Shown piece after piece: positions 37,499-46,201 of a stretch of 64,000 bases of DNA (its first letter is position 1; each line of letters starts with the position of its first letter). Source of the stretch: Nocardia nova SH22a (lineage in GTDB: Bacteria > Actinomycetota > Actinomycetes > Mycobacteriales > Mycobacteriaceae); contig NZ_CP006850.1 in the NCBI RefSeq assembly GCF_000523235.1, positions 3,348,001-3,412,000 on the forward strand, in the 5' to 3' direction. The position numbers were made by a program, and so were the translations under genes. Under the pieces are notes generated by a model, which did not search any database, was not told the origin of the DNA, and worked only from the letters and a program-made list of their open reading frames with translations.

Positions 37499-37960
37499 TC
37501 AGTACTCGTTCTTGATGACGAAGTAGGAGCCGCGGATGGTTCCGGCCAGCTTCGACTTCTGGCGGGCGAATTTGAAGGCGGACAGTTCCTCGGGGATCTC
37601 CATGCCGTCGGAGAGTTTGAAACCCACCGCGCGCTTGCCGGAGTCGTCGATCGAGTACATGACGTTGATCGACAGGCCGCTCTCGTAGAAGACGTAGGCG
37701 ATGCGCAGGCCGTCCACCTCGAAGGCGGTGGCTTCGAGGGGCGGAGAGGCGATGACGATATCGCGTTCGTCGGCGAGGATCCGGCTGACCCGGTCGACGG
37801 TCTCGCGGGCCTCGCTCGCGGGATCCACGGTGAAGACGTGGTCGTACTTGTTCTTGAAGTATCGGGCCTCGTTCGCGCGCAGACCGGCCAGTGCGGGCGC
37901 GACCGGCGACGATTCCAGTCCGACGGTCGAAACCGTTGCGAAATCCACGGTGTAGGACAT
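37499..37960 (-). CDS. Hypothetical protein
   Basis: A 153-residue soluble protein with a strong start: ATG at 37960 after GAGGAG. It reads MSYTVDFATVSTVGLESSPV at the N-terminus and ends IRGSYFVIKNEY. It is predicted mixed alpha/beta with no signal or membrane segment. I recognise no family. Confidence 0.65.
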   Translation of the reverse strand: MSYTVDFATVSTVGLESSPVAPALAGLRANEARYFKNKYDHVFTVDPASEARETVDRVSRILADERDIVIASPPLEATAFEVDGLRIAYVFYESGLSINVMYSIDDSGKRAVGFKLSDGMEIPEELSAFKFARQKSKLAGTIRGSYFVIKNEY

Positions 37961-38103
37961 GGCGAACTCCTCGGCGGTGTGTGTTCGTCTCACTGGATGC
38001 ACGGAGCTGTCGAGTTGTCGAACGCGCGAAGGGCCGCAACCGTGGCGCTTCGAGCTGAACTCTACAACCCGCGCCCCCGGCGGGACGTGACCCGGCGCCG
38101 GTG

Positions 38104-39405
38104 TCAGCGCCGGTCCCAGCCGTGTGCCACACCGCGGCGACGGCCCAGCTGACGACGGCGGTAGAACACCTCCTCCACGGTCACCGAACCGGCCGACACC
38201 GCGTCGATCAGGGGCGCCAGCCGGGAGGCGTCCCGGTACTCGTCCAGATGACGCTGAACCACCGCGCGGCGCTCGGGCGGCAGTGTCGCCCAGATACCTC
38301 CGATACGGGTCTGGATCGCGGGCTCGCCCGAGGCGACGATATCGAGCAGGGCCGACCACAGATCGGCCTCGGTCGCATGGTGGGGGAGTCCGGCGATGAG
38401 GGCGTCGTGCTGCTGGGCGATCGTTCGCGCCAGCATCGGGCGGAACTCGGCATCGGTGCGGGTGAGGACTGTGAACACGCCCTGCCACGGCCGCGCCACG
38501 TTGTATCCGTCCAGCGCCTGCAACAGCGCGGCGGGCACGGCGGCGTCGGCGAAGATCGGCAGGGCGGCGACCGTCGCGAGCGCGCGGGCGGGCAGGGTGG
38601 TCAGGAATGCGGCCAGGTCGGGAACCGCTCGATGGTTGATCGCGGTGATGATCAGATTGCACAGTTCGGTCGTCGAGCCGATCCCGATCGCGATGTCGCC
38701 GACCGCGCCGACCACCTCGACATCACAGCGGGACAGGATCGACAGGGTCGCCACCTGCAGCTCCGGCGTGCCGCGCAGGACCGTCCGCATCATCGCGGGC
38801 ATCCGGTTCCCGGCGCCGAACAGCAGGTGGCGCAGCACCGAGGTCAGCGCCTCGTCGGAGTAGGCGTACGAGGCCGAGTAGATCAGCCCCTCGTCGTCGG
38901 GGACGCCCCGCTCGACGGCCTCGATGAGCCGGGGAGTGGCGTATCCGAGAAACGGCCCGGCGGTGATGTAGTCGCGCCGGCGCAGCATCTCGTTGAGGAT
39001 GTGCACGATGGGTTCCGGCGGCGCGATGTCGGCGAGTTCGCCGACGGTGCGCGGGTCCAGATAGGGGGCGCAGTCGGCGGCGTAGCCGACATTGAGCAGG
39101 GCCACGGTCTCGGCGGCCTTCTTGGGATGGTCGACGCCCACCGCACCCGCCGCGCGCCCGGTGAGCGGTGGCGGGACGATCTTCTGCACCAGGGGCATCG
39201 AGATGCCGAGCGGGATGATCGGCACCAATCTGCTGATGCGCCGGAAGGTTTCGGCGTGGCGGTCGAAGATGATCGCCGCCATGCGCTGCTGGATGTCGTG
39301 CAGGTTCTGTGCGCCGAGCCGCTCCAGGTGGGCGATCCGCTCCGGTGCGACGTGCAGGGTGCGAGCCAGCAGGATGAGCTGGGCGTGGGTTACCGGATCC
39401 GTCAT
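38104..39405 (-). CDS. Large alpha-helical protein of unknown function
   Basis: A 433-residue, mostly helical protein. It has LLNVGYAADCAPYLDPRTVG and LADIAPPEPIVHILNEMLRR, and several 35-45 residue helical hairpins reminiscent of HEAT-like repeats (for example VPDLAAFLTTLPARALATVA). The ATG at 39405 overlaps the stop of the 74-residue gene before it (ATGA), so the two are made together. No catalytic motif is visible. Confidence 0.65.
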   Translation of the reverse strand: MTDPVTHAQLILLARTLHVAPERIAHLERLGAQNLHDIQQRMAAIIFDRHAETFRRISRLVPIIPLGISMPLVQKIVPPPLTGRAAGAVGVDHPKKAAETVALLNVGYAADCAPYLDPRTVGELADIAPPEPIVHILNEMLRRRDYITAGPFLGYATPRLIEAVERGVPDDEGLIYSASYAYSDEALTSVLRHLLFGAGNRMPAMMRTVLRGTPELQVATLSILSRCDVEVVGAVGDIAIGIGSTTELCNLIITAINHRAVPDLAAFLTTLPARALATVAALPIFADAAVPAALLQALDGYNVARPWQGVFTVLTRTDAEFRPMLARTIAQQHDALIAGLPHHATEADLWSALLDIVASGEPAIQTRIGGIWATLPPERRAVVQRHLDEYRDASRLAPLIDAVSAGSVTVEEVFYRRRQLGRRRGVAHGWDRR

Positions 39406-39626
39406 AGGTCCAGCAGATTTCCGAGCATGATCCGCTTGGTCGGCGCCCGCAGCGGCCGGGGCAGCTCCCGGACCATCGCGTCCACGGATTCGACCAGCCC
39501 GTCGGCCTCCTGCTGGCGCGCCTGCCGGAACAACCCCAGCAGGTCGGCGCATTCGGTGGCCATCAGGCGATCGGTCGCGGCCAGCGGGCCGCCGAGTTCG
39601 TTTTCCAGCTCGTCTCTGGCGGTCAT
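39402..39626 (-). CDS. Small hypothetical protein coupled to the helical protein
   Basis: A 74-residue helical protein: MTARDELENELGGPLAATDR at the start, LRAPTKRIMLGNLLDL at the end. GGGGTG precedes the ATG. The ATGA overlap with the next gene suggests a small partner or regulator of it. No family recognised. Confidence 0.6.
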   Translation of the reverse strand: MTARDELENELGGPLAATDRLMATECADLLGLFRQARQQEADGLVESVDAMVRELPRPLRAPTKRIMLGNLLDL

Positions 39627-39856
39627 GGTGCACCCCGTCATCACTCGAGTCTTCGAAGGGTCGGACTTTGTTTTTCTACGAAGACATTCGGCGGATGCTA
39701 GGCGAATCATTCGGCGCCGAGGGGCCGAATTACGTCGGGTAGGGGTGGGTCACCAACGAATTCGATTTTTCGTTGGGATCGACAATCACCGCCCGGATGC
39801 GCGTGTGCCGGTGAGCAGGTCAGTTCACGTAACAGGTTTTTAGAAAATAATTGTTT

Positions 39857-40972
39857 TCAAAGATGTGGCGCGGAATCGGCACGGTCGGCGTAGGTCCGCG
39901 CGATGAGGGCGGCGCGGACATACAGCAGCCCGGGCGGAGACGTCGGGTCCAAACCGATCAGCTGGCCGATGCGTTTCAGGCGGTAATCGACCGTATTCGT
40001 GTGCACTCGCAAGTCGTGCGCGGTCCGTTGCCGATTGAGATCATTGGCCAGATGACGCACGAGCGTGTCGACCAGTTCGGGATGCTCGTCGAGCGGATTC
40101 AGCATGGCGCCCAGCAGATTCCGGCTCGGCCCGGGCCGCGTCAGCTGATGTTCCAGGGCCAGGTCGGCTAGCCGGTACATCCCGGGCCCGCGGCCGAGTC
40201 GCTCGGCCGTGTCGAGCAGTTCGTGCACGTGGTCGGCGGCGGCCGGGATGTCGGAGACGGAAGCGGTCGCCGTGGTGGCCGTGACCGGAACGCCGATGAC
40301 CGCGCTCAGGACGGCGACGATGCGGTCGGCGTCTTCGGCGGCCGCGGGTGGTGCGGGGATGAGAACGGTTCCGCCGCCGGAATTCAGCAGCGACAGCGTT
40401 CCGTCGCTGCCGTGCAAGGTCAGCGTGGTGCGGGCGAGCCGCAGCACATGCCCGGCGGCCGGTGCGGGAAACGATATGGCCACGACGTGATAGTGGTCGG
40501 CGACCGCGATCCCGCTGCGTCGTGCGAGGGCGGCGGTGGGGCGGCCCTGTAACAATGCCGCGGCCAATCCGTGGGACGGACTGTAACGGCGGTCGGTGGC
40601 ATCGCGCATTCCGTCGACATAGGCGGCGGAGATCGCGGTGGTGATCGTTTCCAGCGCCTCCAGCAGGCGCAGTGTCGCGGTCTCGGCGGGTTCGCGATCG
40701 GTGAATACCGTTTCGGCGTGCCATCTTCGGGCGCCCTGCCGGAAACCGAGATGTACCGCGCGATGAATCGATTCCGCGGGAGTGTGCTCGCGCGCCCAGT
40801 GCGCGGCCGCCGTCGTCAATATCCGGGGAGTGTCCGATACCGGTTTTCCGTGGAGAACATCGACGGCGAATTCCGCGCACAACCGCGTCACCGCGGCGGT
40901 GTCGAGTGCCGGTCCGGCATTCGGCACCCGGCCGCGGAAACCCCTCTCAATGCGAGGGTGACTTGCCCGCAT
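39857..40972 (-). CDS. PucR/CdaR-type transcriptional regulator
   Basis: A protein of up to 371 residues whose C-terminus carries the PucR helix-turn-helix pattern: LVRHLANDLNRQRTAHDLRV then HTNTVDYRLKRIGQLIGLD. A GGDEF-like sensor region precedes it. The frame starts inside the mkl gene (26-bp overlap). A GTG at 40927 after GAGGGG is an alternative start. The coupling suggests that it regulates lipid or steroid uptake functions, but this is inference. Confidence 0.78.
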   Translation of the reverse strand: MRASHPRIERGFRGRVPNAGPALDTAAVTRLCAEFAVDVLHGKPVSDTPRILTTAAAHWAREHTPAESIHRAVHLGFRQGARRWHAETVFTDREPAETATLRLLEALETITTAISAAYVDGMRDATDRRYSPSHGLAAALLQGRPTAALARRSGIAVADHYHVVAISFPAPAAGHVLRLARTTLTLHGSDGTLSLLNSGGGTVLIPAPPAAAEDADRIVAVLSAVIGVPVTATTATASVSDIPAAADHVHELLDTAERLGRGPGMYRLADLALEHQLTRPGPSRNLLGAMLNPLDEHPELVDTLVRHLANDLNRQRTAHDLRVHTNTVDYRLKRIGQLIGLDPTSPPGLLYVRAALIARTYADRADSAPHL

Positions 40973-41972
40973 AATCCAGCACCTGGGTATCGATGTTCTG
41001 GTCCATGGAATCGCGGATCGCGACCTGGGCCTGATGCGGCAGCGTGTGCATGATCTCGAGGACCCGGCGACGGCGGCGTTCCACGGCCTGACGCACCGGC
41101 ATCCCCGGCGTGGCCTTCATCTGCGGGATGATGCCCTCGACGTCCTCGGTACCGTTGTCGTAGTGACCCGCGTCGGCCAGGGCCTGCTCGCGCGCCATCT
41201 GCGCCTCGTCCTTCTCCTCCGACATACCGATCGGACCGACCATCCGCCCGTTGAGGAACTGCTTGACCACCGGCTCCTCCGAGGTCAGCAACACCTCCCG
41301 CGGACCGAACATCACCAACTGCCGACGGAACAACATCCCGATGTTGTCGGGCACGCTACGCGCCAGGTTGATGTTGTGGGTCACGATCAGAATCGTCGCG
41401 TCGATCTGCGCGTTGATATCGATCAGCAACTGCGACAGATACGTCGTACGCACCGGATCCAGACCCGAGTCCGGCTCGTCCACCAGAATGATCTGCGGAT
41501 CCAGCACCAGCGCCCGCGCCAACCCCGCACGCTTGCGCATACCACCGGAGATCTCACCCGGCAGCTTGCCTTCGGCGCCCAGCAGACCGGTCAGCTCCAG
41601 CTTCTCCATCACGATCTGCTTGATCTCGGACTCGGACTTCTTGGTGTGCTCCCGCAACGGGAACGCCACATTGTCGAACAGGTTCATCGACCCGAACAAC
41701 GCACCGTCCTGGAACAACACCCCGAACAACTTGCGGATCTCGTAGAGCTCCTTGTTCGAACAGGTCGTGATATCGGTCCCGTCGATGAAGATCGAACCCC
41801 GCTCCGGACGCAACAGCCCGATCAGCGACTTCAGAAACACCGACTTACCGGTACCCGAGGGGCCGAGCAACGCACTGACTTCCCCCGTCGGCAGCGTCAG
41901 CGTGACGTCCTGCCAAATTCGCTGGGACCCGAAAGACTTCGTAACACCTTCGGTCCTGACCTCGACGCCCAC
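40947..41972 (-). CDS. mkl: Mce-transport ATPase (Mkl/MlaF family)
   Basis: A 341-residue ABC ATPase of the Mkl group, which powers Mce lipid and sterol importers. Walker A is GPSGTGKSVFLKSLIGLL, the signature ISGGMRKRAGLARAL, Walker B QIILVDEPDSGLDP. A long C-terminal extension beyond residue 245 is typical of mycobacterial Mkl. I start at GTG 41972 after GTGGAGG, giving the usual MGVEV opening; the GTG at 41984 is less likely. No yrbE or mce genes lie in the window, so this is the usual detached mkl. Confidence 0.9.
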   Translation of the reverse strand: MGVEVRTEGVTKSFGSQRIWQDVTLTLPTGEVSALLGPSGTGKSVFLKSLIGLLRPERGSIFIDGTDITTCSNKELYEIRKLFGVLFQDGALFGSMNLFDNVAFPLREHTKKSESEIKQIVMEKLELTGLLGAEGKLPGEISGGMRKRAGLARALVLDPQIILVDEPDSGLDPVRTTYLSQLLIDINAQIDATILIVTHNINLARSVPDNIGMLFRRQLVMFGPREVLLTSEEPVVKQFLNGRMVGPIGMSEEKDEAQMAREQALADAGHYDNGTEDVEGIIPQMKATPGMPVRQAVERRRRRVLEIMHTLPHQAQVAIRDSMDQNIDTQVLDYAGKSPSH

Positions 41973-42085
41973 GCCAACCTCCACGATCCTTCGACGAGCG
42001 CGCGCCGCTGCGGCTCGCCCACGGCGGGCGCACCTGGACGCGATGGTCCCGCCGATGACGCGGGAATGATGTCCGCGACCGTCAT

Positions 42086-42113
42086 ATGTTAACGCACATT
42101 CTGTCTGTGTAAA
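42086..42113 (-). promoter_or_regulatory. Promoter of mkl
   Basis: On the minus strand a TTTACA -35 box (42113-42108) and a TAACAT -10 box (42091-42086) are separated by 16 bp, about 110 bp upstream of the mkl start. Spacing and sequences suit a housekeeping sigma factor. Confidence 0.5.
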
Positions 42114-42360
42114 GGGTGCGATCGGGTGCGGGGTTAGTGGTCAAGCGATCATATTTGCGCTGCGTACGGCTGATTTTGGAGGAACGTTCTACTCTGATTA
42201 CTGCCGGATAAGTGATCGTCAGCGTCGGAGTATCTCGATGATGTCGCCGGGCGGAATCGTTGAGCGGCACCGGATTCGGGCCCCGGCGTCCCGCCTCTCC
42301 GCCGAGGTGGATGAGCCGCCCCTCGATCGCCCCGCGCGCCGGTGGTGCCAGGATCGAGAG

Positions 42361-43410
42361 GTGGACGAAGGATTGTCGCCCGGCTCGCCGGAGCTGGAGT
42401 TGCGGCTGAGCCCCTCGGGTGTGCCGGAGTCGCCGATGCTGGCGATTCCGCTGGACGAATGGCGCGATGCCCCACCGGATCGGATCCGGCGGATGGCCGA
42501 CGTGGTGGCGAGCACCCTGCGAATCACGGTCGGTGTGCTCGAATCCGAGCCGACGCCCGCGATGCGACCGCTGCTGCGGGCACTCACGCTGACCGTGACG
42601 GCGACCGGATCGGGAAACGATCGCGAACTGGTGCGTCGCGGCGACATCGCCTCGAGTGTGGCGCTGCTGACCGACGCCACCGAACGCAATCCCCGCGCGA
42701 GTGTGGCGCTGGCGCGGCTGCTGCGCCAGACACAGACACCCGATGTCGAAGCGGGACTCGCCGCCGAAGCGGCGACCTACTCGATGTTGCTGGGAGGCAA
42801 GGAGTTCGAGCGCTGGCGCGCGGAACATCCGGTCCGCGCGGGCGCGGCCCCCGAACGGCCGCCGGTGCGCATCGAGCGCCACGACGGCGAAGCGCGAATC
42901 CTGCTCGACCATCCCGAGCGGCGCAATGCGCTGAGCACGCGGATGCGGGAATCGCTGCTGGAGGCTTTCCAGCTCGCCGAACTGGACGATTCGCTGACGC
43001 AGATCGAATTGCGCGGCGCCGGACCGGTGTTCTGCAGCGGCGGCGATCTCGACGAGTTCGGTGTCGCCACAGATCTCGTCGCGGCCTATCTGGTGCGCCT
43101 CGAGCGGGCCCCGTGGCGGATCATCCATCGGCTGCGCGAGCGGGTCACCGCGCGGGTGCACGGCGCCTGCATCGGCGCGGGAATCGAGATGACGGCCTTC
43201 GCGGGCCGATTGATCGCGGACCCCGGGACGTACTTCGTGCTGCCCGAATTGGGCATGGGGCTGGTCCCGGGAGCCGGTGGGACGGTGAGTGTTTCGCGGC
43301 GGATCGGCCGGTGGCGCGCCGCGTGGATGATGCTGACCGGAGAACCCGTCGACGCGGAGTTGGCACTGGCCTGGGGGCTCGTCGACGGGATCGAGACCGG
43401 CGCCCGGTGA
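42361..43410 (+). CDS. Enoyl-CoA hydratase/isomerase with N-terminal extension
   Basis: A 349-residue crotonase-fold protein. The C-terminal 200 residues hold the fold: GPVFCSGGDLDEFG (oxyanion loop), GACIGAGIEMTAFAG with the first catalytic Glu, and FVLPELGMGLVPGAGGT with the second. Both acids are therefore kept. The first 150 residues are a helical extension seen in some actinobacterial homologues. The GTG at 42361 is preferred, but an in-frame ATG at 42238 exists and the ribosome site is weak. It is convergent with the RiPP cluster and probably separate from it. Confidence 0.75.
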   Translation: MDEGLSPGSPELELRLSPSGVPESPMLAIPLDEWRDAPPDRIRRMADVVASTLRITVGVLESEPTPAMRPLLRALTLTVTATGSGNDRELVRRGDIASSVALLTDATERNPRASVALARLLRQTQTPDVEAGLAAEAATYSMLLGGKEFERWRAEHPVRAGAAPERPPVRIERHDGEARILLDHPERRNALSTRMRESLLEAFQLAELDDSLTQIELRGAGPVFCSGGDLDEFGVATDLVAAYLVRLERAPWRIIHRLRERVTARVHGACIGAGIEMTAFAGRLIADPGTYFVLPELGMGLVPGAGGTVSVSRRIGRWRAAWMMLTGEPVDAELALAWGLVDGIETGAR

Positions 43411-43428
43411 GCCGGGGCGCCGTCCGGT

Positions 43429-44175
43429 TCAGCGCAATGCCCGCCCGGCCGGGCGCCGCACCGCCCACAGGCTCGCGGCCAGCACGGCCACCGCCCAGAA
43501 CGCCACATTGACCAGCGCGAGCAGTACCTGGTCGGAGTGAACGATCGGCTGCCGGGCGAGCACTCCGATGCCCCACATGGGCGTCAGCTGCCCGAATACG
43601 GCGATGGGCCCGCTGTCGATCGGCACGAAGAGACTGCCCAGCGCGGCGACCAGCGTCAAACCGGGACCGACGATCTGCATCGCGTTCTGCGACCGCAGCG
43701 TGAAGCCGACGAAGACCCCGAACGCCGAGAACATGATCGAGCTGAGCCAGCAGATCAGCGGGCACAGCACCCAGCCGATTCCGGCCACCCGGGCGCCCAG
43801 CAAGGCTCCCAGGACGAAAACCGGCAGCACCGACATCGCCGCCTGGACCGAGGCGACGACCACACGCACCAGGACATAACTGGGCAGGCTCGGCGGCAGC
43901 GCCTGCATCTGGCGGACCCAGCCCTGCCAGCGTTCCGCGGAAATCTGCGCGGCGGCCGAGGTCGCCGCCATGGCGGAGGCGTACAGGGCCATCGACACCA
44001 TCACGTAGGCGGTGGCATTACCACCGGGATACGAATATGTCGTCAGATCGCCGCGCAGGCCGAATACGACGAAGAACAGCACCGGCAGGGCCAGTGAGAA
44101 GAGGAAGAACCGTCCGTTGCGGAATACCCGCTGAATATCGAGGGTGATCCATTTTCCGATGACTGCGGTGGACAT
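43429..44175 (-). CDS. ABC-2-type permease of the RiPP cluster
   Basis: A 248-residue membrane protein with six predicted helices, for example FFLFSLALPVLFFVVFGLRG near residue 22 and a second cluster at MVSMALYASAMAATSAAAQ. This is the ABC-2 permease layout used for drug and bacteriocin export or immunity. It starts two bases after the ATPase stop. It probably exports, or protects the producer from, the peptide made by the cluster. Confidence 0.82.
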   Translation of the reverse strand: MSTAVIGKWITLDIQRVFRNGRFFLFSLALPVLFFVVFGLRGDLTTYSYPGGNATAYVMVSMALYASAMAATSAAAQISAERWQGWVRQMQALPPSLPSYVLVRVVVASVQAAMSVLPVFVLGALLGARVAGIGWVLCPLICWLSSIMFSAFGVFVGFTLRSQNAMQIVGPGLTLVAALGSLFVPIDSGPIAVFGQLTPMWGIGVLARQPIVHSDQVLLALVNVAFWAVAVLAASLWAVRRPAGRALR

Positions 44176-44177
44176 GA

Positions 44178-45083
44178 TCAGTGGTCACCTTCATCCGTGT
44201 GGCCGAAGAGAATTTGCTCGAGTGACGCCTTGTCGATCCGGATATCGGAGAATCGGGTGTCGGCCCCGAGCGCCGACCGCACGACCTCCGGCTCACCGGT
44301 GCGGCATTCGACGAGCCTGCCGCGGACGGTGATGTTCGTACATCCGGTGATCGTCCGGATCTCCGCGGCCGTGGCCCGGCCGAGCATCCGGGCGCTGACG
44401 ATGCAGATATCGGCGTGATCCCTGCGCAGTGCGGCGACACTGTCGTCGTGGACGATCCGCCCTTCCTTCAGGAAGATCACTCGGTCGGCGTAGCGCTCGG
44501 CCTCCTCGATCAGATGCGTGGAGAACAGCATCGCCCGCTGCTGCTGATTCAGATAGTCCAGGACCGAATCCCAGATCGCCGCCCGCGCCTCGACATCCAT
44601 TGCGGCGGTGGGCTCGTCGAGCATGACCAGCGCAGGGTTGCCGCTGATCGCCAAAGCGACCTGGAGCCTGCGCTTCTCGCCGCCCGACAGCACCGAGACG
44701 GCCGAACCGGCGAGCCGGGCCAGGTCGAAACGCTCCAGCACGGCAGTCACATCCATGGCCGGACCGCCCGCCAGCGCCCCGTAGTAGCGGACCATCTTCT
44801 CGACGGTGAGATCCTGCAGGAGCCCGCCCTCCTGCAGGCAGGCCGAGACCAGTCCGTCGGCGAGCGCGTCGGAGGGGGCCCGGCCGCAGATCGTGACCCG
44901 TCCCCGCTCGACCGCGCTGATGCCCAGGATGGAATCCATCAAAGTGGTCTTCCCGGCGCCGTTCGGGCCGAGCAATGCCACCGACTCGCCCTCCGCGACA
45001 TGGAAACTGATATCGGAGATGATGTCTCGGTCACCGATGCGGACGGTGACGTCTTCTACTGCCAGCGGTGTACTGATGGGAAT
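44178..45083 (-). CDS. ABC transporter ATPase of the RiPP cluster, unusual start
   Basis: An ABC-2-type ATPase: Walker A LLGPNGAGKTTLMDSILG, signature LSGGEKRRLQVALAIS, Walker B LVMLDEPTAAMD. The N-terminal strands that all homologues have (LAVEDVTVRIGDRDIISDIS) are in frame, yet no ATG, GTG or TTG precedes them. The frame opens after a TGA at 45087-45089 and offers only ATT (45083) or CTG (45065). The first normal start, GTG 44981, would cut into Walker A. A 12-codon frame starting at 45125 ends at that TGA. I use the ATT at 45083. Confidence 0.8.
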   Translation of the reverse strand: MPISTPLAVEDVTVRIGDRDIISDISFHVAEGESVALLGPNGAGKTTLMDSILGISAVERGRVTICGRAPSDALADGLVSACLQEGGLLQDLTVEKMVRYYGALAGGPAMDVTAVLERFDLARLAGSAVSVLSGGEKRRLQVALAISGNPALVMLDEPTAAMDVEARAAIWDSVLDYLNQQQRAMLFSTHLIEEAERYADRVIFLKEGRIVHDDSVAALRRDHADICIVSARMLGRATAAEIRTITGCTNITVRGRLVECRTGEPEVVRSALGADTRFSDIRIDKASLEQILFGHTDEGDH

Positions 45084-45127
45084 TTCTCATTTCGTGATTT
45101 CGGGGAATGGGAGTGGCCGTGGCATCG

Positions 45128-46201
45128 TCACGGAGTGGTGCGCAGCCGCTCGGGCAGTTTCGGCAGCACGTCCGAATGGAACAGTCCGAGAGTGCGAAGG
45201 GCACTGCCCAGCGGCAGATTGCCGTAATCGAGCTGCCACAGGATGGCGTCCAGGCCGCCGAATCGCTCGTCGAGTTCGACGATCTGGTCGACGACCTCCT
45301 GCGGGTCGCCCACCACCGCCGAACCCGACATGCGAAGCTCCGGGCCGGACATCAAACTCAGGAATCGCGCCATACCGGAATAACTTCGATAATCCGTGGA
45401 CGACCGGTTGTCCCATGCGGTGACCGCGTCGACCCACACCCGCAGATAATCGGACAGTGCCGCGTCCGCGACATCCACGGCCCGATCGGCATCGTCGTCG
45501 ATCAGGAGCGGCAGACTGATCACCACGCGGGCCTCCGGCACCGCGGTCCGCCGTGGGACGAACGCTTCGCGATAGCTGGCGACGAGGTCGACCGGGGCTT
45601 CGAGCCCACCGGGAGTCACCAGCAGGCCGTGTCCGCCGCGGCCGATGGCGACGAAACTCTCCGGAGTGCGCACCGCCGCGATCAGGGTCGGGATCCCGTC
45701 GGCCTGCACCGGCCGCGGGAGCACGGTGGCATTCGAGATGTCGAACGATTCTCCGGTCATCGAGAAATCGCTCGAATCCCACAGTCCGGTAATCGCTTCG
45801 ACCGTTTCGGTGAACCGGTTCCGGCTGCCGTTCATCGGTATGCCGAAGGCGTCGAACTCGAACGGCAGATAGGCGCGGGCGAAGCCGACCTCGAGCCGTC
45901 CGTGGCTGATGGCGTCCACCATCGTCGCGTAGGACGCGGTTTTGACCGGATGATGGAAGTTCGGGAGCGTGCAGCCGGTCATCAGGCGAATGTGGCGCGT
46001 CTTGGCGGCGACCGCGGCCAGGAAGGTGAACGGATTCGGGCAGTAACCGCCGTACTGATGCAGATAGTGCTCGGTCATCTTCACGTACGACAGTCCGAGT
46101 TCGTCGGCGGCGACGCTGATGGCCAAGACATTGTCGAAGTAGGTACTCGGATGAAGGTCCTCCGGTCCGACATCCGGCAGAAAAGATACCCCGTACTTCA
46201 T
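45128..46201 (-). CDS. Luciferase-like flavin/F420 oxidoreductase of the RiPP cluster
   Basis: A 357-residue LLM barrel protein starting MKYGVSFLPDVGPEDLHPST after GGAGGGAA. It carries YVKMTEHYLHQYGGY, IRLMTGCTLPNFHHPVKTAS and RLEVGFARAYLPFEFDAFG. Luciferase-like enzymes either hydroxylate with FMNH2 or reduce with F420H2; F420-dependent members in other RiPP pathways reduce dehydroalanine to D-alanine. The substrate could be the Dha residues made from the poly-Ser core. Its ATG overlaps the stop of the upstream gene (ATGA), placing it firmly in the operon. Confidence 0.85.
   Translation of the reverse strand: MKYGVSFLPDVGPEDLHPSTYFDNVLAISVAADELGLSYVKMTEHYLHQYGGYCPNPFTFLAAVAAKTRHIRLMTGCTLPNFHHPVKTASYATMVDAISHGRLEVGFARAYLPFEFDAFGIPMNGSRNRFTETVEAITGLWDSSDFSMTGESFDISNATVLPRPVQADGIPTLIAAVRTPESFVAIGRGGHGLLVTPGGLEAPVDLVASYREAFVPRRTAVPEARVVISLPLLIDDDADRAVDVADAALSDYLRVWVDAVTAWDNRSSTDYRSYSGMARFLSLMSGPELRMSGSAVVGDPQEVVDQIVELDERFGGLDAILWQLDYGNLPLGSALRTLGLFHSDVLPKLPERLRTTP

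Noticed and set aside
42361..43410. Crotonase-fold gene as part of the RiPP cluster
   Set aside because: It is on the opposite strand, convergent, and its family and N-terminal extension occur in ordinary lipid-metabolism contexts.
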